53,530 bases of DNA. Source: a bacterium. GTDB taxonomy: Bacteria > Bdellovibrionota > UBA1018. Position 1 is the stretch's first letter. The number at the start of each line of letters is the position of its first letter. Both the position numbers and the translations under genes were made by a program. Location: contig JAIEMT010000062.1 in assembly GCA_019751945.1 (NCBI GenBank), forward strand, positions 1 to 53,530. Reading direction: 5' to 3'. This document shows, piece by piece, positions 51,306 to 53,530 of the stretch. Under the pieces are notes generated by a model. The model saw nothing but the letters and a program-made list of their open reading frames with translations. It was not told the origin of the DNA and made no database searches.

Positions 51306-52736
51306 GTGAAGTATTTGGTTCGGACGTTGGGATGTAAGGCGAATCTTTCGGATTCGCAGCTCATCGAGGCGCAGCTGCAAGCCAAGGGCTGGCAGTCTGC
51401 CGATGTCCGAGGTGGAAAGCCTTCAGGCGTCGATCTCTGCATCATCAATTCTTGCACGGTGACTGACGAAGCCGATCGTCAGAGCCGCAAGCTCGCCTCC
51501 AAAATGGCGCGCGATTTTCCGGCGGCCAGTATTGTCGTAACGGGCTGTGCGGCGGAGGTAGATCCCGAAAGATTGGCGGCCTCCGTGGGTATTCACTACG
51601 TTGTGGGAAATCAGAACAAACCCCGATTAGTGGATTTTGTGATCGAAGCCTTAGAAAAAGATCGGGTGCACGAGAGGCCTGCTTCGGAACTCGGGCGAGT
51701 TTTGGGGAGTGCCGCTGCATACGAAGAGCTGCGTTCGAAACACCCGATGGATCGAGAGTGGCCGGCTCCTGAAGGAACCTTTGCACTCCCTGCTGTAGAA
51801 ACCGCAAAAACTCGGGCATTTTTGAAGATTCAAGAAGGATGCAACGCATTTTGCACTTACTGTGTGATTCCCTACGGGCGTGGGCCCGCGCGCAGTTTGC
51901 AGATTTCAGAAGTCGTTGCGCAGATTCAAACTTTGGTTGCGCAAGGAGTTCGTGAAGTCATCCTCACTGGAACAAATATTGGCGACTACGGGGTGGATTG
52001 GCAGGAGGGCACTCTGGCAATCGATGCGCTGCTGACAGGAATTTTTGAACAGACCACTTTAGAGCGGCTTCGCATCAGCTCGCTCGATCCGACTGAAATT
52101 ACGCCGGCGATGTTGAGGCTGGTTGAGACGGAACCTCGTTTTTGTCCTCATTTTCACGTCTCATTACAAAGTCCCCATCCTCGGATTTTGAAATTAATGA
52201 AGCGGAAGTACGGCGCTGAGCAGGTTGAAGATTGTTTGAAAAAAATCGCCGCACTGAAACCGGCTGGAAATTTACCGGGCGGAGTTTTCGTGGGCATGGA
52301 CGTGATCGCGGGATTTCCTGGGGAGACCGACGAAGAATTTGAATGGACTCTTCAGACCCTGAGAAGCTTGCCATGGAGTCGTCTTCACGTCTTCCCTTAC
52401 AGTGAACGGAAGGGAACGCCAGCAACTCGCCTCCCAAATTCTGTGCCCCTGTCTGTGCGAAACGAGCGCGCCCGTGTGCTGCGCGAACTGAGTTTGGACC
52501 GGCTTCGTTCGCAGTTCTCAAATTTAAAAAGCCTTGAAACTCTCGAGCTTTCACAGATTTTAATGGAGAAGAACGTGAAAGGTCCTGACGGAGAGCGGGT
52601 CTGGGCTGCTGGATACACTCCGAACTACCAGCGGGTTTTGGTCCGTCAAACAGGGCTTGCGAACCGGCTCATTTCGGCGACCCCGAAAGAGTGGTTAGAG
52701 GACACCGCGTCAGGCGACTTGACTTGGCTGGCCTAA
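51306..52736 (+). CDS. mtaB: tRNA t6A37 methylthiotransferase
   Basis: MtaB turns t6A37 to ms2t6A37 using SAM radical chemistry. It has 476 residues. The N-terminal cluster Cys are in RTLGCKANLSDSQL (Cys10), INSCTVTDEADRQSR (Cys50) and VTGCAAE (Cys81). CNAFCTYC (Cys179, 183, 186) binds the radical-SAM cluster. The TRAM-like C-terminus is reduced. The start is GTG at 51306, two bases after mnmA. The t6A substrate is supplied by TsaE, whose gene is 4 kb upstream. Together these genes form a tRNA-modification run. Confidence 0.93.
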   Translation: MKYLVRTLGCKANLSDSQLIEAQLQAKGWQSADVRGGKPSGVDLCIINSCTVTDEADRQSRKLASKMARDFPAASIVVTGCAAEVDPERLAASVGIHYVVGNQNKPRLVDFVIEALEKDRVHERPASELGRVLGSAAAYEELRSKHPMDREWPAPEGTFALPAVETAKTRAFLKIQEGCNAFCTYCVIPYGRGPARSLQISEVVAQIQTLVAQGVREVILTGTNIGDYGVDWQEGTLAIDALLTGIFEQTTLERLRISSLDPTEITPAMLRLVETEPRFCPHFHVSLQSPHPRILKLMKRKYGAEQVEDCLKKIAALKPAGNLPGGVFVGMDVIAGFPGETDEEFEWTLQTLRSLPWSRLHVFPYSERKGTPATRLPNSVPLSVRNERARVLRELSLDRLRSQFSNLKSLETLELSQILMEKNVKGPDGERVWAAGYTPNYQRVLVRQTGLANRLISATPKEWLEDTASGDLTWLA

Positions 52737-52743
52737 ATCTTCT

Positions 52744-52791
52744 TTGACAAAGCCCCCGGCCTGTTCTAATTCCCCGCCAAATCTAAGGGGG
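52744..52791 (+). promoter_or_regulatory. promoter and ribosome binding site of the last gene
   Basis: TTGACA (52744-52749), a perfect -35 hexamer, is followed after 15 bases by TCTAAT (52765-52770), five of six to the -10 consensus. The spacing is two bases shorter than optimal. AAGGGGG at 52785-52791 lies six bases before the ATG at 52798. Being after mtaB, it gives the last gene its own promoter. Confidence 0.55.
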
Positions 52792-52797
52792 TTTTAA

Positions 52798-53439
52798 ATG
52801 AATAAGAAAATTTTGAATCAACACGGTATTTTCGTGATGGCTCCAGCCATCTTCGTTTTGCAAGCGCTCACTTTGGGTGGGATCGCTCTTTTCGGCGACA
52901 AACTGAAGACTGAAAGAGTGCAAACGATCGCTCATAACGAGTACACAAATAAAGTGTATAAAGAAAATCTTACAGCTATCGCTCTTTGGTATAAGGCAGA
53001 CGATCAGCACGTGATCGAACTTTATAAAACTGCTCGTCAGGGCCTCGATCAATTTTACGCGGACTTGATTGCAGACATCGGTCCTGCTGGTGAAAACACT
53101 GCTATGAGCGACATCAATCAAATCGGCAGCGAAAGCTGGATCGGTTCTTTTGCTAAGAATAAAGACCTTCGCAGCTGGAGTACTCACGGTGACCGTACCC
53201 CAAAAACTTTCGATGAGTCACAGAGCTTAGCTCAGTACTTCGGCCCGCAGAGCGCTCCGGACTACGGCAGACTCGCTGACATGGCTGTTCGTGTGATGGA
53301 TGCTTGCCAGTACAAGGAAATCTGCGTGATGCACCGTTCGGCTGTAGAAGCAGCTCAGTCGCTCGTGAAGATGCCTGAGCCGAAGCCCGCTGCTCCTGCG
53401 AAGGCACCAGCACCGGCTCCTCGCTACGGACGTCAGTAA
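52798..53439 (+). CDS. signal-anchored protein of unknown function
   Basis: This is a 213-residue protein with a single hydrophobic segment (about residues 11-32, GIFVMAPAIFVLQALTLGGI) that is a membrane anchor or uncleaved signal. The rest is helical, with charged residues and two Cys (ACQYKEICVMH) that could form a disulfide. The C-terminal 25 residues are Pro/Ala/Lys-rich. I recognise no family. A good promoter and ribosome binding site and frequent preferred codons suggest it is well expressed. The 91 bases after it contain a weak CCGC/GCGG hairpin and no further gene. Confidence 0.65.
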   Translation: MNKKILNQHGIFVMAPAIFVLQALTLGGIALFGDKLKTERVQTIAHNEYTNKVYKENLTAIALWYKADDQHVIELYKTARQGLDQFYADLIADIGPAGENTAMSDINQIGSESWIGSFAKNKDLRSWSTHGDRTPKTFDESQSLAQYFGPQSAPDYGRLADMAVRVMDACQYKEICVMHRSAVEAAQSLVKMPEPKPAAPAKAPAPAPRYGRQ

Positions 53440-53530
53440 GAACAACTGTTAGCTAGTTCCCGCTGAAGAATGCGGCTTTTGTGCGAGGCCAGACCTAGAG
53501 CAGAGGGTTTAACCGGTGTTCTACCTGCTG

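Noticed and set aside
1..53530. CRISPR arrays, insertion sequences, phage genes, rRNA
   Set aside because: No regularly spaced repeats, transposase, integrase or rRNA-like sequence was seen on either strand.
53440..53530. CCGC/GCGG hairpin followed by CTTTT as a terminator for the last gene
   Set aside because: The stem has only four pairs and an eight-base loop; too weak to call.

Overview
The window is a gene-dense, mid-GC bacterial chromosome segment from a diderm (LPS-making) bacterium. Evidence for an outer membrane: a Kdo/heptose transferase fusion, two proteins ending in a beta-barrel-type aromatic residue, a LolC/E-type permease, lipoproteins and c-type cytochromes with signal peptides. 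The combination of a cdaA-cdaR-glmM block, many secreted hydrolases, an orphan Flp-type pilin and partner-switch regulators would fit Bdellovibrionota or a related deltaproteobacterial-type lineage. That placement is inference; no rRNA or phylogenetic marker was compared.

Layout. 1-569: no secure gene, only a degraded-looking reading frame, a possible 23-codon membrane peptide and a palindrome. 570-7433: a plus-strand run with a fused heptosyltransferase/Kdo transferase, a hotdog-fold CoA enzyme, an FAD-type oxidoreductase, a GT4 glycosyltransferase, purB and a small Flp-type pilin. 7434-7935: a 500-base gap with a G-quadruplex-type motif and a terminator-like hairpin. 7936-13669: an outer-membrane barrel, a FadB/FadJ-type beta-oxidation enzyme whose start codon lies in a perfect hairpin, a LolC/E permease and a lipase. 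13616-14834 (minus): two unknown proteins, one coiled-coil and one membrane-anchored. 14896-24237 (plus): a LysM membrane protein, two paralogous proteins of unknown family, a protein with an HPr-like C-terminus, a PPDK-like protein, a phospholipase-D-type cardiolipin synthase and GreB. 24238-26560: a STAS protein, a phytochelatin-synthase-like secreted peptidase and a histidine-kinase-like ATPase. 26595-29712: a DUF885 peptidase-like protein, an acyltransferase and a small barrel, joined by overlapping stops and starts. 29700-35254 (minus): a zinc phospholipase C-like protein, small membrane and lipoproteins, and a secreted haem-protein operon. 35600-38122: a methyltransferase and DUF2079 membrane protein ending inside a tRNA(CAU). 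38223-47349: tilS, ftsH, cdaA, cdaR, glmM, pdxJ, nnrD and tsaE. 47333-53439: an unknown protein, then an Rrf2 regulator with no cysteine, iscS-like desulfurase, mnmA, mtaB and a membrane-anchored unknown.

How the genes work together. The last third is housekeeping: tRNA modification (tilS, tsaE, mnmA, mtaB, with iscS feeding sulfur to mnmA), c-di-AMP synthesis and control coupled to cell-wall precursor supply (cdaA, cdaR, glmM), cofactor repair and synthesis (nnrD, pdxJ) and membrane proteolysis (ftsH). The first part mixes envelope building with fatty-acid and nucleotide metabolism.

Most unusual part: 16101-22567. A PPDK-like protein keeps the phosphohistidine and PEP-binding domains but has lost the residues that let PPDK use ATP and phosphate. 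Beside it is a protein whose C-terminus aligns with HPr, with a His at the HPr active position and a Ser at the HPr regulatory position. Upstream are two large paralogous cytoplasmic proteins of unknown family, the first apparently highly expressed. I propose a PTS-like phosphorelay acting on, or signalled through, these proteins. This is inference from motifs and gene order.
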